A stretch of DNA of 14,088 bases from JBGCED01 sp045106055 (GTDB lineage Bacteria > Pseudomonadota > Alphaproteobacteria > CBDDJK01), in NCBI GenBank assembly GCA_045106055.1, contig JBGCED010000086.1, positions 1 through 14,088 on the forward strand, written 5' to 3'. Position numbers and translations under genes: made by a program. Numbering within the stretch: the stretch's first letter is position 1; each line of letters begins with the position of its first letter. The notes beneath the pieces are model-generated. The model worked only from the letters and a program-made list of their open reading frames with translations, did not search any database and was not told the origin of the DNA. This document shows, piece after piece, positions 1 through 8,851 of the stretch.

Positions 1-573
1 CTTGCGCGCAATTTGCTGCAATAATGCAAAATAGGGCGCAGCAGCAAACCCTTGCGGCGGAATACACATTAGCCCTGAAAGCGGCAAGCCAGATTGCTTG
101 ACTTGTTCAATAAAATCATCGGCTTCATCAAGCGCAATGCCTGCTTTTTGATCTTCGCAGCCAATATTTACCTGAATATAAAGCGATTTTAAAGCCTTTG
201 CCTTGCTTGGATCAAGCGCCATCATTTTATCAAACAGGCTGGCGCGGTCAAGCGTTTGAATGCCATCAAATAGCGTGATTGCCTGATTAAGCTTGTTGCT
301 TTGTAAAGGGCCGATTAAATGCAGTTCCAAATCAGGATAATCATTGCGCAGCGCAGGATATTTCTCCATTGCCTCTTGCACGCGGTTTTCCCCAAATAAG
401 CGATGCCCCGCTTCCAGCAACACCCGAATTGATTCAGCATCAATGGTTTTGGTAACAACCATCAAATCGGGCATTAAATCAGGCGGCGTGCGCCCATAAT
501 CCTTTGAAAAGCGCGCTATATTTTCCTTGATCTGCTGATAATGTTCAAGGATGATGGCTTTATCCTTATTCAT
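1..573 (-). CDS. yggS: YggS/PROSC family PLP-binding homeostasis protein, 3' end cut off by the window edge
   Basis: Seen: 191 codons read leftward from the ATG at 573 and remain open at base 1. The missing C-terminus would be roughly 30-40 residues of a family usually about 220-235 long. The fold-type III PLP barrel motifs are present in order: VVTKT with the PLP lysine at about K42, GENRVQE (61-67), HLIGPLQSNK (85-94), QVNIG (134-138) and GLMCIPP (167-173). Known of the family: these cytosolic proteins bind pyridoxal phosphate without a clear enzymatic reaction and buffer the PLP and amino-acid pools. The ATG lies inside the last codons of aroC, with an 8-base overlap (ATGAATAA contains the aroC stop), so translation is probably coupled to aroC. 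No separate promoter is visible. The family call is secure; the biological role is taken from the family. Confidence 0.93.
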   Translation of the reverse strand, partial: MNKDKAIILEHYQQIKENIARFSKDYGRTPPDLMPDLMVVTKTIDAESIRVLLEAGHRLFGENRVQEAMEKYPALRNDYPDLELHLIGPLQSNKLNQAITLFDGIQTLDRASLFDKMMALDPSKAKALKSLYIQVNIGCEDQKAGIALDEADDFIEQVKQSGLPLSGLMCIPPQGFAAAPYFALLQQIARK

Positions 574-1663
574 AAGCGCGCTGTTGTAATAAATGATCTG
601 CCAGCACCAAAGCCATCATCGCCTCGCCAATCGGAACGGCGCGAATGCCAACGCAAGGATCATGGCGACCCTTGGTGATGATGGTGGCGGCTTCGCCTTC
701 GGTGGTGATGGTGTTGCGCGATGACAGAATAGAGCTGGTGGGCTTTACCGCAAAGCGCACAATGATGGGCTGCCCCGAAGAAATCCCGCCCAATATCCCG
801 CCTGCATGATTGCTTGAAAACTGCACCTTGCTTAAATCCCTGCTGCCATCGGCGGCGGGGTAAATCTCGTCCGCATTTTCAATGCCATTATAGGCAGCAG
901 CCGCGAAGCCATCGCCAATTTCAACGCCTTTTACCGCATTAATGCTCATCATCGCAGAAGCCAGATCAGCATCCAATTTTGAATAAAGCGGTGCGCCAAG
1001 CCCTGCGGGAATGCCTGTTGCCTCCACTTCAATCACTGCGCCAAAGGAATTGCCGTCTTTGCGGGCGCGATCCAATTCAAGTGCAAATTCACCTGCAGCA
1101 ATTGGATCTGGGCAGAAAAATGGGTTTTGATCCACGCTGTTCCAATCCATGCGGCTGCGGTCAATCTTGTATTGCCCCATTTGGATAAGCCCCGCGCGAA
1201 TGATTGTTTTTTCCCCCAAATGATGGCTTAGGAATTTGCGCGCAATCGCGCCCGCCGCAACCCGCATTGCGGTTTCCCGCGCCGATGACCGCCCGCCGCC
1301 GCGATAATCGCGCATGCCATATTTCATGTGATAGCTGTAATCGGCGTGCCCTGGTCTGAATTTCTGGGCAATGTCGGAATAATCCTTGCTGCGCTGATCG
1401 GTATTTTCAATCAGCAAGCCAATCGGTGTGCCTGTGGTTTTACCTTCAAACACGCCAGAGAGGATTTTTACCCTGTCGGCTTCTTGGCGCTGGGTTGTAT
1501 ATTTGGATTGCCCAGGTCGACGCTGATCCAAAAAGGGTTGAATGTCTGATTCATCAAGCGAAATATTGGCGGGAATTCCATCCAGAATCGCGCCAATGGA
1601 AGGCCCATGACTTTCGCCAAAACTGGTAAAGACCAGACTATGCCCAAAACTATTTCCAGCCAT
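566..1663 (-). CDS. aroC: Chorismate synthase
   Basis: Converts 5-enolpyruvylshikimate-3-phosphate to chorismate, the last step of the shikimate pathway, using reduced FMN; it acts in the cytosol as a tetramer. Seen: 365 residues, normal for the family. The signatures are all present: GESHG (16-20, with the conserved His at 19), RPGHADYSY (103-111, the second conserved His at 106), RGGGRSSARETA (121-132), SSNHAGGILGGISSGQP (283-299) and HDPCVGIRAVPIGEA (334-348). No gap or broken motif. The start at 1663 fits the family N-terminus, although only a weak ribosome-binding site precedes it. It begins 26 bases after the fabI stop and its last codons overlap yggS, so fabI-aroC-yggS is probably one transcript. 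Confidence 0.97.
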   Translation of the reverse strand: MAGNSFGHSLVFTSFGESHGPSIGAILDGIPANISLDESDIQPFLDQRRPGQSKYTTQRQEADRVKILSGVFEGKTTGTPIGLLIENTDQRSKDYSDIAQKFRPGHADYSYHMKYGMRDYRGGGRSSARETAMRVAAGAIARKFLSHHLGEKTIIRAGLIQMGQYKIDRSRMDWNSVDQNPFFCPDPIAAGEFALELDRARKDGNSFGAVIEVEATGIPAGLGAPLYSKLDADLASAMMSINAVKGVEIGDGFAAAAYNGIENADEIYPAADGSRDLSKVQFSSNHAGGILGGISSGQPIIVRFAVKPTSSILSSRNTITTEGEAATIITKGRHDPCVGIRAVPIGEAMMALVLADHLLQQRAYE

Positions 1664-1689
1664 GCTTTATATGGTTTCGATTCTGTTGT

Positions 1690-2559
1690 TTAATCTTTTT
1701 TAACGCTGGCAAGCAGCGCGCTAATTTCTTCGGCTTCATCCACTGCAATCATGCCGACCGTGTGATAGCCGCAATCCACATGCAGCACTTCGCCCGTCAC
1801 GCCTGAAGCCAAATTGGATAATAAATAAAGTCCTGCGCCGCCAACATCATCCAAATTCACATTGCGCCGCAGCGGTGAATTAAGCTCGTTCCAGCGCAAG
1901 ATGGCGCGAAAATCACCAATGCCGCTGGCTGCCAAGGTTTTCATCGGTCCTGCGGAAATGGCGTTGACGCGAATATTGCTTGGCCCTAGATCATTTGCCA
2001 AATAACGCACAGATGCTTCAAGTGCGGCCTTTGCAACCCCCATCACATTATAATGCGGCATGACGCGTTCTGCGCCGTAATAGGTTAAGGTTAGCAATGA
2101 CCCGCCATCATTTAAATGGGGGCGCGCCAATCTGCAAATTTCAGTGAAAGAATAGCAGGAAATATCCATGCTGGTCAGGAAATTTTGGCGGCTTGTTTCA
2201 ATATATTCGCCTTTTAGCTCTTCTTTATCGGAATAGGCAACGGCGTGAACAATAAAATCAAACTTTCCCCAATCGGCAACCAGCGTATCAATTACCGTTT
2301 GAATATCCGATTCTTTTGATACATCGCAGGGCAAAATATGCGTGATCCCAAGCTTTTCGGCAAGCGGGGTGACGCGTTTTAATAAGGCATCGCCTTGATA
2401 GGTAAAAGCAAGCTCAGCCCCAGCATCCGCCAGCATTTTGGATATGCCCCATGCGATGGATCGGTCATTGGCAACCCCAAGCACCAGCCCGCGTTTTCCG
2501 CGCATCACCCCATCCACCATCTTGGCATTTATTGTTGAATTTGTATCATTATCGCTCAT
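1690..2559 (-). CDS. fabI: Enoyl-[acyl-carrier-protein] reductase (NADH), FabI
   Basis: Reduces trans-2-enoyl-ACP to acyl-ACP in the last step of each round of type II fatty acid synthesis, as a soluble tetrameric SDR-family enzyme. Seen: 289 residues; the nucleotide-binding loop GVANDRSIAWGIS (28-40); the FabI-type catalytic set, with Tyr160 and Tyr170 and Lys177 in the stretch that contains YNVMGVAK (170-177); and the conserved segment NAISAGPMKTLA (199-210). The residue aligning with E. coli Gly93, a known inhibitor-contact position, is Ala108; from memory Ala is common in alphaproteobacterial FabI, so this is not evidence of acquired resistance. The N-terminus is about 15 residues longer than in E. 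coli. The chosen ATG has AGGAT (2566-2570) at suitable spacing. It lies between ccrM and aroC on the same strand. Confidence 0.97.
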   Translation of the reverse strand: MSDNDTNSTINAKMVDGVMRGKRGLVLGVANDRSIAWGISKMLADAGAELAFTYQGDALLKRVTPLAEKLGITHILPCDVSKESDIQTVIDTLVADWGKFDFIVHAVAYSDKEELKGEYIETSRQNFLTSMDISCYSFTEICRLARPHLNDGGSLLTLTYYGAERVMPHYNVMGVAKAALEASVRYLANDLGPSNIRVNAISAGPMKTLAASGIGDFRAILRWNELNSPLRRNVNLDDVGGAGLYLLSNLASGVTGEVLHVDCGYHTVGMIAVDEAEEISALLASVKKD

Positions 2560-2634
2560 TCGGCTATCCTATAGATGAAATCTTAAATTTACTTATTTAT
2601 TTTTAACTTGTGCGGGCAATGCTTGCAAGGCTTA
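2560..2634 (-). promoter_or_regulatory. ccrM-fabI gap, possible fabI promoter
   Basis: A 75-base AT-rich gap between the ccrM stop and the fabI start. On the minus strand a TTGCAA (2623-2628) is followed after 17 bases by TAAAAA (2600-2605), a weak sigma-70-like pair. The TTGCAA lies inside the palindrome CTTGCAAG (2622-2629). A ribosome-binding site AGGAT is at 2566-2570. No convincing ccrM terminator was found. fabI may have its own promoter here, but the boxes are poor. Confidence 0.25.
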
Positions 2635-3804
2635 TTAAGGCGAAAAGGTCTTGTCTTGTAATTCAAGGTCTTTCAATGCAATGTCTTGCAATTCAAGCCG
2701 CAGCTGCTGGCGCAATATATCAATTTGCATGGTTTCTTGATCCATTTCCATCATCCAATAAGTCCAGCCATTGCAAGTTGGTGCGCCTTGCACCAATGCG
2801 CCGACTTGATGAATTGACCCCTTATAGCGATCGGTCATTAATGATCCATCAATTCTAACCTTTGCGTGATGGCGTTTGCATGGGCTGTGAAGGATGGTGC
2901 CAGGGCGCAATAGCCCGCGTTCAACCAAAGTGCCAAAGGCGATCCGTGCTTCCTTGCGTTTGGGCGGCGTATGGGTGATGGCTTGTGGATCATCAATGGC
3001 TTGCGTGTTTTCAAGGCGCGTCTTTATAACCTCAATATAGGCTGGATCGCGCTCTATCGCGATATAATTGCGCCCCAGCTTTTTGGCAACCGCAGCCGTT
3101 GTGCCTGAACCTGAAAACGGGTCAAGCACGCTATCGCCAACATCGCTGCATGATAAAATGATACGGTGCAGCAAGGATTCAGGCTTTTGGGTGGGATGCG
3201 CTTTTTTGCCCAGATCATTCTTAATGCGTTCCCCGCCCCCGCAAAGCGGCATTTCCCAATCAGATCGCATTTGGCGATCATCATTCATTAATTTCATTGC
3301 TTCATAATTGAATTTATATTTTGATTTGCTGGAAGGGGTTGCCCAAATCATGGTTTCATGGGCGTTGGTAAAGCGCCTGCCTTTAAAATTTGGCATGGGG
3401 TTGGTTTTAACCCAAATCACATCATTTAACAGCCAAAAGCCCAAATTTTGCATATGATAGCCAAGTCTGAAAATATTATGATAGCTGCCAATGACCCAAA
3501 AGCTGCCATCGGGTTTTAAAATGCGCTTTACCTGTTTTAACCAAGCAAGCGTAAATTCATCATAGGCGGCAAAATCACTAAATTGATCCCAATCATCCCT
3601 GACCGCATCCACAAAGGAATGATCGGGGCGAAATAAATCGCCTTGGCTAAGCTGTAAATTATAAGGGGGATCGGCAAAGATCATATCAATGGAATGATCG
3701 GGCAGCAGCTGCATTTGTTCAACCGTATCCCCAATCAATAGCTGATTGATGGGCAGCGCGATTTGCGGTGATTCGCTGCGGGATTTGCGTTTATTGGGTT
3801 TCAT
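2635..3804 (-). CDS. ccrM: CcrM-type adenine-N6 DNA methyltransferase (GANTC)
   Basis: Orphan beta-class methyltransferase, expected to methylate the A in GANTC after replication and to time cell-cycle transcription with GcrA and CtrA. Seen: 389 residues; catalytic motif IV DPPY (45-48) precedes the SAM-binding motif DPFSGSGTT (228-236), which is the beta-class order. Other CcrM marks are NPMPNFKGRRF (135-145), HPTQKP (203-208) and the C-terminal specificity domain with GSIHQVGALVQGAP (329-342) and NGWTYW (345-350). The N-terminus has about 15 extra basic residues compared with Caulobacter CcrM. The extreme C-terminus is a 10-residue near-duplication, LELQDIALKD then LELQDKTFSP (370-389). No restriction endonuclease gene is adjacent, which fits a regulatory role. 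The GANTC specificity is inferred from similarity. It starts 89 bases after the gdh stop and has its own upstream regulatory-looking DNA. Confidence 0.95.
   Translation of the reverse strand: MKPNKRKSRSESPQIALPINQLLIGDTVEQMQLLPDHSIDMIFADPPYNLQLSQGDLFRPDHSFVDAVRDDWDQFSDFAAYDEFTLAWLKQVKRILKPDGSFWVIGSYHNIFRLGYHMQNLGFWLLNDVIWVKTNPMPNFKGRRFTNAHETMIWATPSSKSKYKFNYEAMKLMNDDRQMRSDWEMPLCGGGERIKNDLGKKAHPTQKPESLLHRIILSCSDVGDSVLDPFSGSGTTAAVAKKLGRNYIAIERDPAYIEVIKTRLENTQAIDDPQAITHTPPKRKEARIAFGTLVERGLLRPGTILHSPCKRHHAKVRIDGSLMTDRYKGSIHQVGALVQGAPTCNGWTYWMMEMDQETMQIDILRQQLRLELQDIALKDLELQDKTFSP
2652..2698 (-). repeat. Short direct repeat in the 3' end of ccrM (period 30)
   Basis: The 16-base string TGTCTTGTAATTCAAG (2652-2667) recurs as TGTCTTGCAATTCAAG (2682-2697), exactly 30 bases away and with one mismatch. 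It encodes the duplicated LELQD of the CcrM tail, so the coding frame is kept. It looks like a small in-frame tandem duplication that has since diverged in its second half. Confidence 0.7.
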
Positions 3805-3893
3805 GCTTGCATCGCCACTTAAAAAAACAGTTAAGACGCGATCAATGAATCATTTATCAAGATTAGTCAATATGTAATCCCGTGTTTTTACGA
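3805..3893 (-). promoter_or_regulatory. ccrM upstream region with a GANTC site and TTAA boxes
   Basis: The 89-base gap between gdh and ccrM is AT-rich. It holds one CcrM target, GAATC (3847-3851), about 43 bases upstream of the ccrM ATG. Two TTAA boxes (3819-3822 and 3831-3834) are separated by 8 bases, against the CtrA consensus of 7. A TTGACT hexamer lies at 3865-3870 and TTGATA at 3855-3860 on the minus strand, but no good -10 is at the right distance from either. Known: in Caulobacter ccrM is CtrA-driven and its promoter contains GANTC. The arrangement is reminiscent of that, but the spacing is imperfect. Confidence 0.4.
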
Positions 3894-6800
3894 TCACTCA
3901 CCAATATAGGCACGCAATTCGCGTACCGCAACCGACAGCATCGCAAGATCAAGCACAGGATAATGGGTTAAATCATGCAGCAGGGAATCAATGCGCTGTA
4001 ATGCTGGCGTGTCTTTTGCCAGCCATAAATCGGTGGGATTATCTTGATTTTCAGGATGATCGGCAATGATTTTGCGCGTCAAAGTGAATTGCAGCATCCA
4101 TAAATCATCAATGACCGCACCAAGTGCAAGCCTGTTCCAATTCCCTTCTGCGCTTTGTAGATGATTTGCGGTTGACCTTAAATGATCAAATTTAAACCGC
4201 ATGCCAATATGACTATAGCATTTACCCAGCGGGACAATATCCCAATTTGGATTAATGCTTTGCAGCCGCACAACATCCCAAGCGGTTGATAATAATTTTA
4301 AGCTGCCAATCTCTTCTGCAAGCTGATCTGATACATTCTCAACCTTAAAATTATTGCGGCGGCTTTCAAGCTCTTGATAGGCAGAATCCGATAAAATATC
4401 GCGGTAATGCGCTTTAAAGCTGGTAACCCCTGGCTTATAATGGGCAATTAATTTACCAATATCATCCAGCTTTGGATGATAGCGAATAAGCCAAGCGGTC
4501 ATGCGTTCAATCGTCCGCCTGGTTTCGTATGCCATGCGATATTGTATCTTTGCGGGGATTTTGCCGTCACCATCCTCTATTTCTTTCCAAAGGCTGCGCA
4601 GTTCAAAAACCTCGCGTACGATTAAATAAGCCCGCGCAATTTGATCGGCACTTGCCCCTGTATCGGTGCGCGCTTGGTTTACAAAATCAAGCCCCGAACG
4701 GTTAATCATGGAGTTGGTGATTGAGGTCGCAATGATTTCTCGTTTTAATTTATGGCTGTGAATGGCATCAAGATAATCGCCTTGCAGCTGAACGGGAAAA
4801 TAAAGCGCCAGATCATCTTTTAACATGGGATCATCAGGAAGGTCGGATGCCAGAATTTCTTGATAGGTGACATTCTTGGCATAAGCCAATAATACAGCAA
4901 GTTCTGGGCGCATTAGCCCTGTTTTTTGCTGCCGCCTTGCGTCAAATTCCTCTTCATCGGGTAAAAATTCAATGCTGCGATTCATATCGCCTGTGCGTTC
5001 CAGCGATTTTAACAATCGATGATGGCGATCCAGATGCTGGGCTGCGATTGATTGGCATACGGACAGGCTTTGGGTTTGTTGATAATTATCACGCAAGACC
5101 AAGGATGAGACTTGATCGGTCATGGCAACCAGTAATTTATTGCGCTGTTTCTCGGTTAAATCACCTGTTTCAACAATTTGCCCCAACAGAATTTTAATAT
5201 TAACCTCGTGATCGGAACAATCAACCCCTGCGGAATTATCAATCGCATCGCTGTTGACCGCGCCTGATGCTTGGGCAAATTCAATGCGGGCAAGCTGGGT
5301 CATGCCCAAATTCGCCCCCTCGCCAATTACGCGGCAATTTAATTGATTCGCATTCACCCTGATCGTGTCATTGGCACGATCCCCAACATCGGCGTGGCTT
5401 TCGCGCGATTGTTTGACATAAGTGCCAATCCCGCCAAACCATAATAAATCTACCTTCATCTGTAACAAGGCATGAATAAGCGCATTTGGTGACATTTGAT
5501 CCTGTTCCAGCCCCAACATTGCTTTGATTTCAGAGGTAAGGGTCAAGGATTTATCCTTGCGGGAATAGATCATGCCGCCCGCAGATAGTTTTTGCGTGTC
5601 ATATTCGCCCCATGCTTGCACCGCATCAAACAGCCGCTTGCGTTCTTCATAGCTGCTTGCCGCATCGGGCGCAGGGTCAATGAAAATATGCAAATGGTTA
5701 AAGGCTGCTTGCAAGCGAATATGTTTGGATAATAGCATGCCATTGCCAAACACATCGCCCGCCATATCGCCAACGCCGATTGCGGTAAAATCTTGGGATT
5801 GTGTGTCATGCCCCAATTCACGAAAATGGCGCTGCACCGCAACCCATGCGCCTTTTGCCGTAATGCCCATTTGCTTATGATCATAGCCCGCAGACCCGCC
5901 AGAGGCAAATGCATCCCCCAGCCAAAATCCATGATCAATCGCAACTTGATTGGCATGATCTGAAAAGGTTGCCGTTCCCTTATCGGCTGCAACCACCAAA
6001 TAGGCATCATCGCCATCATGCCTGACCACACTGCCAGGCGGGGTTAGCACCCCTGCAACCAGATTATCGGTAATATCCAGCATGGCTTGAATGAAATTCT
6101 TATAGCATGCAACCCCTTCTGCCATAAATTCAGCGCGGTTCATGCCGGCAGCTTGTTTTAAAACAAAGCCGCCCTTTGATCCCACAGGCACAATCACCGC
6201 ATTTTTAACCTGCTGGGCTTTAACCAGCCCCAAAATCTCGGTGCGAAAATCTTCTAGCCTGTCTGACCAACGCAGCCCGCCGCGCGCAACCAAACCAAAG
6301 CGCAAATGAACCGCTTCAAATCGGGTTGAAAAGACGAATATTTCAATCATCGGCGCAGGTTCGGGCAAATCAATGATGGAACGCGAATCAAATTTAAAGC
6401 TTAACCAATTATGGGGGCGATGCTGCGCATCTGTTTGAAAATAATTGGTGCGCAAAGTTGAGTGAATTAAATTTAGGAAACGCCGTAAGATCCGATCTTC
6501 ATCCAGACTTTGCACCTGATCCAGCAATTTACCAATATTATCATTTAAGGCTTGCATCTTTGAATCATGGGTTGCGGCAAGATCAGGATCAAAGCGCAGC
6601 AAAAATAAATCAATTAGATTGCGGGTGACCTGCGGATTTTTGCTTAAAGTTGCTTGCATATAGCTTTGGCTAAAAGGAATGCTGGCTTGCTGTAAATATT
6701 TTGCGTAAGCACGGATCAGCACAATTTCACGCCAATTTAATTTTGCCTGCAAAATTAGGCGGTTAAAGCCATCATTATCGGCTTTGCCAGTCCAGATTTT

Positions 6801-8771
6801 CAATAAGGCTTCATGGAAAATATCGCGCACTTGCTCTATTTCAATTTCATAATCGCCCATAATTTCCAATGAAAAATCATGGATATATAATTTATTATGG
6901 GCAGATTCTGCGTGTATATCATCCTTAAGATCGCGCTTTGGCTCAAGCCGCCATGGATGTTCTTCAATAACGCGCAGCCCCATATTTTCCAAAATCGGCA
7001 CAATGTCCGACAATACCACAATTTCGCCCATGCGGCATAATTTCAAGCGCAACTGATTGCTGGCAAAGGCAACGGGCTGATATAAATTGACGGTAATGTC
7101 TTGATCATCGCGGGCATAAAGCGTTTCAATCACTTCAATATCATGGATTGCAACTTGAATGCTGGTATTTTCTTGATAGCTAAGCGGAAAGGCATGTCCA
7201 TAAATATTCCATAGCTGATTGCCGCGCTCTTCTCCAAAACTGTCATGCAGCCCCTCTTTTAGCTGATCCGCCCAATCCCGGCATAAATCCAGCAAGGCTG
7301 CTTGCAATTCATCGGGATCTGGTTCAATCAAATTATCGGGGTTGGTTTTGAAAATAAACAGAACCTGTGCCAGCGGATCGCTTGAAAGCTGGGTGTTATA
7401 GGTTGTCACCTCGCCCTTAATCAAATTGCCAATCATATCCGCAAGGCGGCGGCGCAGCGTTGATGAAAAGCGATCCTTTGGCAAGAAGCATAAGGCGCTT
7501 ACATGCCGTTTGAACGAATCCACCCGCATGAAAATTGCAGGGCGCGGCCGTTCTGCCAAATGCATGATTTGTTTGACATTATGCACCAGCTGATCCGTGT
7601 CAATTTGGAATAATTCATCGCGTGGATAGGTTTCAAGCACATGTGCCAGCGCCTTTGCCCCATGTCCTTGCGGCTGAAAATCAAGGCGTTCAAACACTTC
7701 ATCAATTTTTTTACGCACAAAGGGGATGCTGGTTGCCTGTTTTCTATATACTTCGGATGTAAATAGCCCAACAATCATGGATTGCCCGCATAAAACAGGC
7801 TTTGAATCTTTTGCCGAATCTTGCTGATAGCGTTTGACAAAAATCACATCAAAATTGGTGCGGCGATGCACCTTGGCGCGTTCATTGGCCTTGGCAATCC
7901 GAATTTGATTGGGCATGGCAACTTGCTGGCGCATGGAATTGGTCAAGCCTTGCTGATCGCGCGCGCCCTCAAAAATGGTGCGCTGATCATCGCGCAAAAT
8001 GCCAAGCCCCGTTGCTTTATCCAGTGACCAAGCCGATTTTTTATCTTGATGATTGTAAATCAGCTCGCGGTAACCCAATATCGTAAAATGATTATCGCAA
8101 ATCCAATCAATAAAGGCGGCTGATTCTTGTAATTCCTCTAATTCTTGTTGATCTGCTTGTTTGGAAAGGCTGTGGCGATATGTTTTAATATTGACGCTTA
8201 CCTGTTTGATTTTCTCAAGCATTTGCCGCCAATCATTGACGCCATTTTGAACATCAAGCAAGGTTGCATCCAGTTCGCCTTGTAATACCGCCAGTTGATC
8301 TTGATCGCTGATATGATCAATTTCTATATAGATCACAGAAAGGTTTGATCCTTCATAAGGCGCTTGCAGCTTAATAACAGGATGCAGCAAGCGGTGAATG
8401 GCAATGTCTTGCGCGCTTAATGCTTGGCAAATGGAATCCACCAAAAACGGCATATCTTTGGTGACAAGCTGCAAGATGGTGTGGCGGCTGTGCCAGCCAT
8501 GGACTTGTGCTTTTGGCGTGAATATTTTTAGCTGATGCTGGCTTAGATCAAATTTTTCAGCAAACCGCCATAGGGAAAAGGCTGCGCCCAGCAGGTCTGG
8601 AATTTGGGCATTTGCAGCATCATCCACCTCCAAATGGCGGAAAAACACAGGGATAAATGCATCAAAATCACACTCAAACCCGCTATGCGCCTGTTTTTGA
8701 TCGGCTTTAAATTGTTTGCGGCTTAACGCAATAATCTGCCCAATAATATCATCATGCTGTTGCTGATTCAT
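3894..8771 (-). CDS. gdhB: Large NAD-dependent glutamate dehydrogenase (about 180 kDa class)
   Basis: Oxidatively deaminates L-glutamate to 2-oxoglutarate and ammonia with NAD, a catabolic link between amino acids and the TCA cycle. Seen: about 1,625 residues from the chosen start, typical of the large bacterial class. A long N-terminal regulatory half (ACT-like region around TILQLVTKDMPFLVDSI, about residues 95-115) precedes the catalytic core with VARGGLRWSDR (about 828-838), VKNAVIVPVGSKGGF (about 855-868), GSAGYDHK (about 960) and GVGDMAGDVFGNGM (about 999-1012). The frame is open 19 codons further upstream. I chose the ATG at 8771 because a strong Shine-Dalgarno GAGGGGGG (8779-8786) sits 7 bases before it and because the extra residues (MAGGFLTIRH...) do not look like the family. 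No frameshift is visible. It follows sodB after a 218-base structured gap. The symbol is the Pseudomonas name and may differ here. Confidence 0.95.
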   Translation of the reverse strand: MNQQQHDDIIGQIIALSRKQFKADQKQAHSGFECDFDAFIPVFFRHLEVDDAANAQIPDLLGAAFSLWRFAEKFDLSQHQLKIFTPKAQVHGWHSRHTILQLVTKDMPFLVDSICQALSAQDIAIHRLLHPVIKLQAPYEGSNLSVIYIEIDHISDQDQLAVLQGELDATLLDVQNGVNDWRQMLEKIKQVSVNIKTYRHSLSKQADQQELEELQESAAFIDWICDNHFTILGYRELIYNHQDKKSAWSLDKATGLGILRDDQRTIFEGARDQQGLTNSMRQQVAMPNQIRIAKANERAKVHRRTNFDVIFVKRYQQDSAKDSKPVLCGQSMIVGLFTSEVYRKQATSIPFVRKKIDEVFERLDFQPQGHGAKALAHVLETYPRDELFQIDTDQLVHNVKQIMHLAERPRPAIFMRVDSFKRHVSALCFLPKDRFSSTLRRRLADMIGNLIKGEVTTYNTQLSSDPLAQVLFIFKTNPDNLIEPDPDELQAALLDLCRDWADQLKEGLHDSFGEERGNQLWNIYGHAFPLSYQENTSIQVAIHDIEVIETLYARDDQDITVNLYQPVAFASNQLRLKLCRMGEIVVLSDIVPILENMGLRVIEEHPWRLEPKRDLKDDIHAESAHNKLYIHDFSLEIMGDYEIEIEQVRDIFHEALLKIWTGKADNDGFNRLILQAKLNWREIVLIRAYAKYLQQASIPFSQSYMQATLSKNPQVTRNLIDLFLLRFDPDLAATHDSKMQALNDNIGKLLDQVQSLDEDRILRRFLNLIHSTLRTNYFQTDAQHRPHNWLSFKFDSRSIIDLPEPAPMIEIFVFSTRFEAVHLRFGLVARGGLRWSDRLEDFRTEILGLVKAQQVKNAVIVPVGSKGGFVLKQAAGMNRAEFMAEGVACYKNFIQAMLDITDNLVAGVLTPPGSVVRHDGDDAYLVVAADKGTATFSDHANQVAIDHGFWLGDAFASGGSAGYDHKQMGITAKGAWVAVQRHFRELGHDTQSQDFTAIGVGDMAGDVFGNGMLLSKHIRLQAAFNHLHIFIDPAPDAASSYEERKRLFDAVQAWGEYDTQKLSAGGMIYSRKDKSLTLTSEIKAMLGLEQDQMSPNALIHALLQMKVDLLWFGGIGTYVKQSRESHADVGDRANDTIRVNANQLNCRVIGEGANLGMTQLARIEFAQASGAVNSDAIDNSAGVDCSDHEVNIKILLGQIVETGDLTEKQRNKLLVAMTDQVSSLVLRDNYQQTQSLSVCQSIAAQHLDRHHRLLKSLERTGDMNRSIEFLPDEEEFDARRQQKTGLMRPELAVLLAYAKNVTYQEILASDLPDDPMLKDDLALYFPVQLQGDYLDAIHSHKLKREIIATSITNSMINRSGLDFVNQARTDTGASADQIARAYLIVREVFELRSLWKEIEDGDGKIPAKIQYRMAYETRRTIERMTAWLIRYHPKLDDIGKLIAHYKPGVTSFKAHYRDILSDSAYQELESRRNNFKVENVSDQLAEEIGSLKLLSTAWDVVRLQSINPNWDIVPLGKCYSHIGMRFKFDHLRSTANHLQSAEGNWNRLALGAVIDDLWMLQFTLTRKIIADHPENQDNPTDLWLAKDTPALQRIDSLLHDLTHYPVLDLAMLSVAVRELRAYIGE

Positions 8772-8778
8772 CAATATG

Positions 8779-8786
8779 CCCCCCTC
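8779..8786 (-). promoter_or_regulatory. Ribosome-binding site deciding the gdh start
   Basis: On the minus strand GAGGGGGG lies 7 bases upstream of the ATG at 8771. It favours that ATG over the in-frame upstream start at 8828, which falls inside a hairpin region. Confidence 0.7.
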
Positions 8787-8800
8787 ATAGATGCAAATAT

Positions 8801-8826
8801 GGCGGATGGTCAAAAAACCACCCGCC
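8801..8826 (-). promoter_or_regulatory. Hairpin in the gdh 5' leader
   Basis: In the minus-strand RNA GGCGGGUGGU pairs over all 10 positions (one G-U) with ACCAUCCGCC around a 6-base loop UUUUUG. In plus-strand RNA the same position would be an A-C mismatch, so the pairing favours the gdh-sense transcript. The stem ends 14 bases before the Shine-Dalgarno. No U-run follows, so it is unlikely to be an intrinsic terminator. It may stabilise the leader, act as a protein site or affect initiation; the function is unknown. Confidence 0.55.
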
Positions 8827-8851
8827 ACAAGTTAAGCATATTGATTTATGG

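Noticed and set aside
5570..6031. A 153-codon minus-strand open frame inside gdh
   Set aside because: It is an alternative frame of the catalytic core of gdh, rich in Met, Trp and Cys, without family motifs.
8772..8828. Upstream in-frame start for gdh adding 19 residues
   Set aside because: It begins inside the leader hairpin region, lacks a good ribosome-binding site and adds residues not typical of the family, whereas the ATG at 8771 has a strong Shine-Dalgarno.
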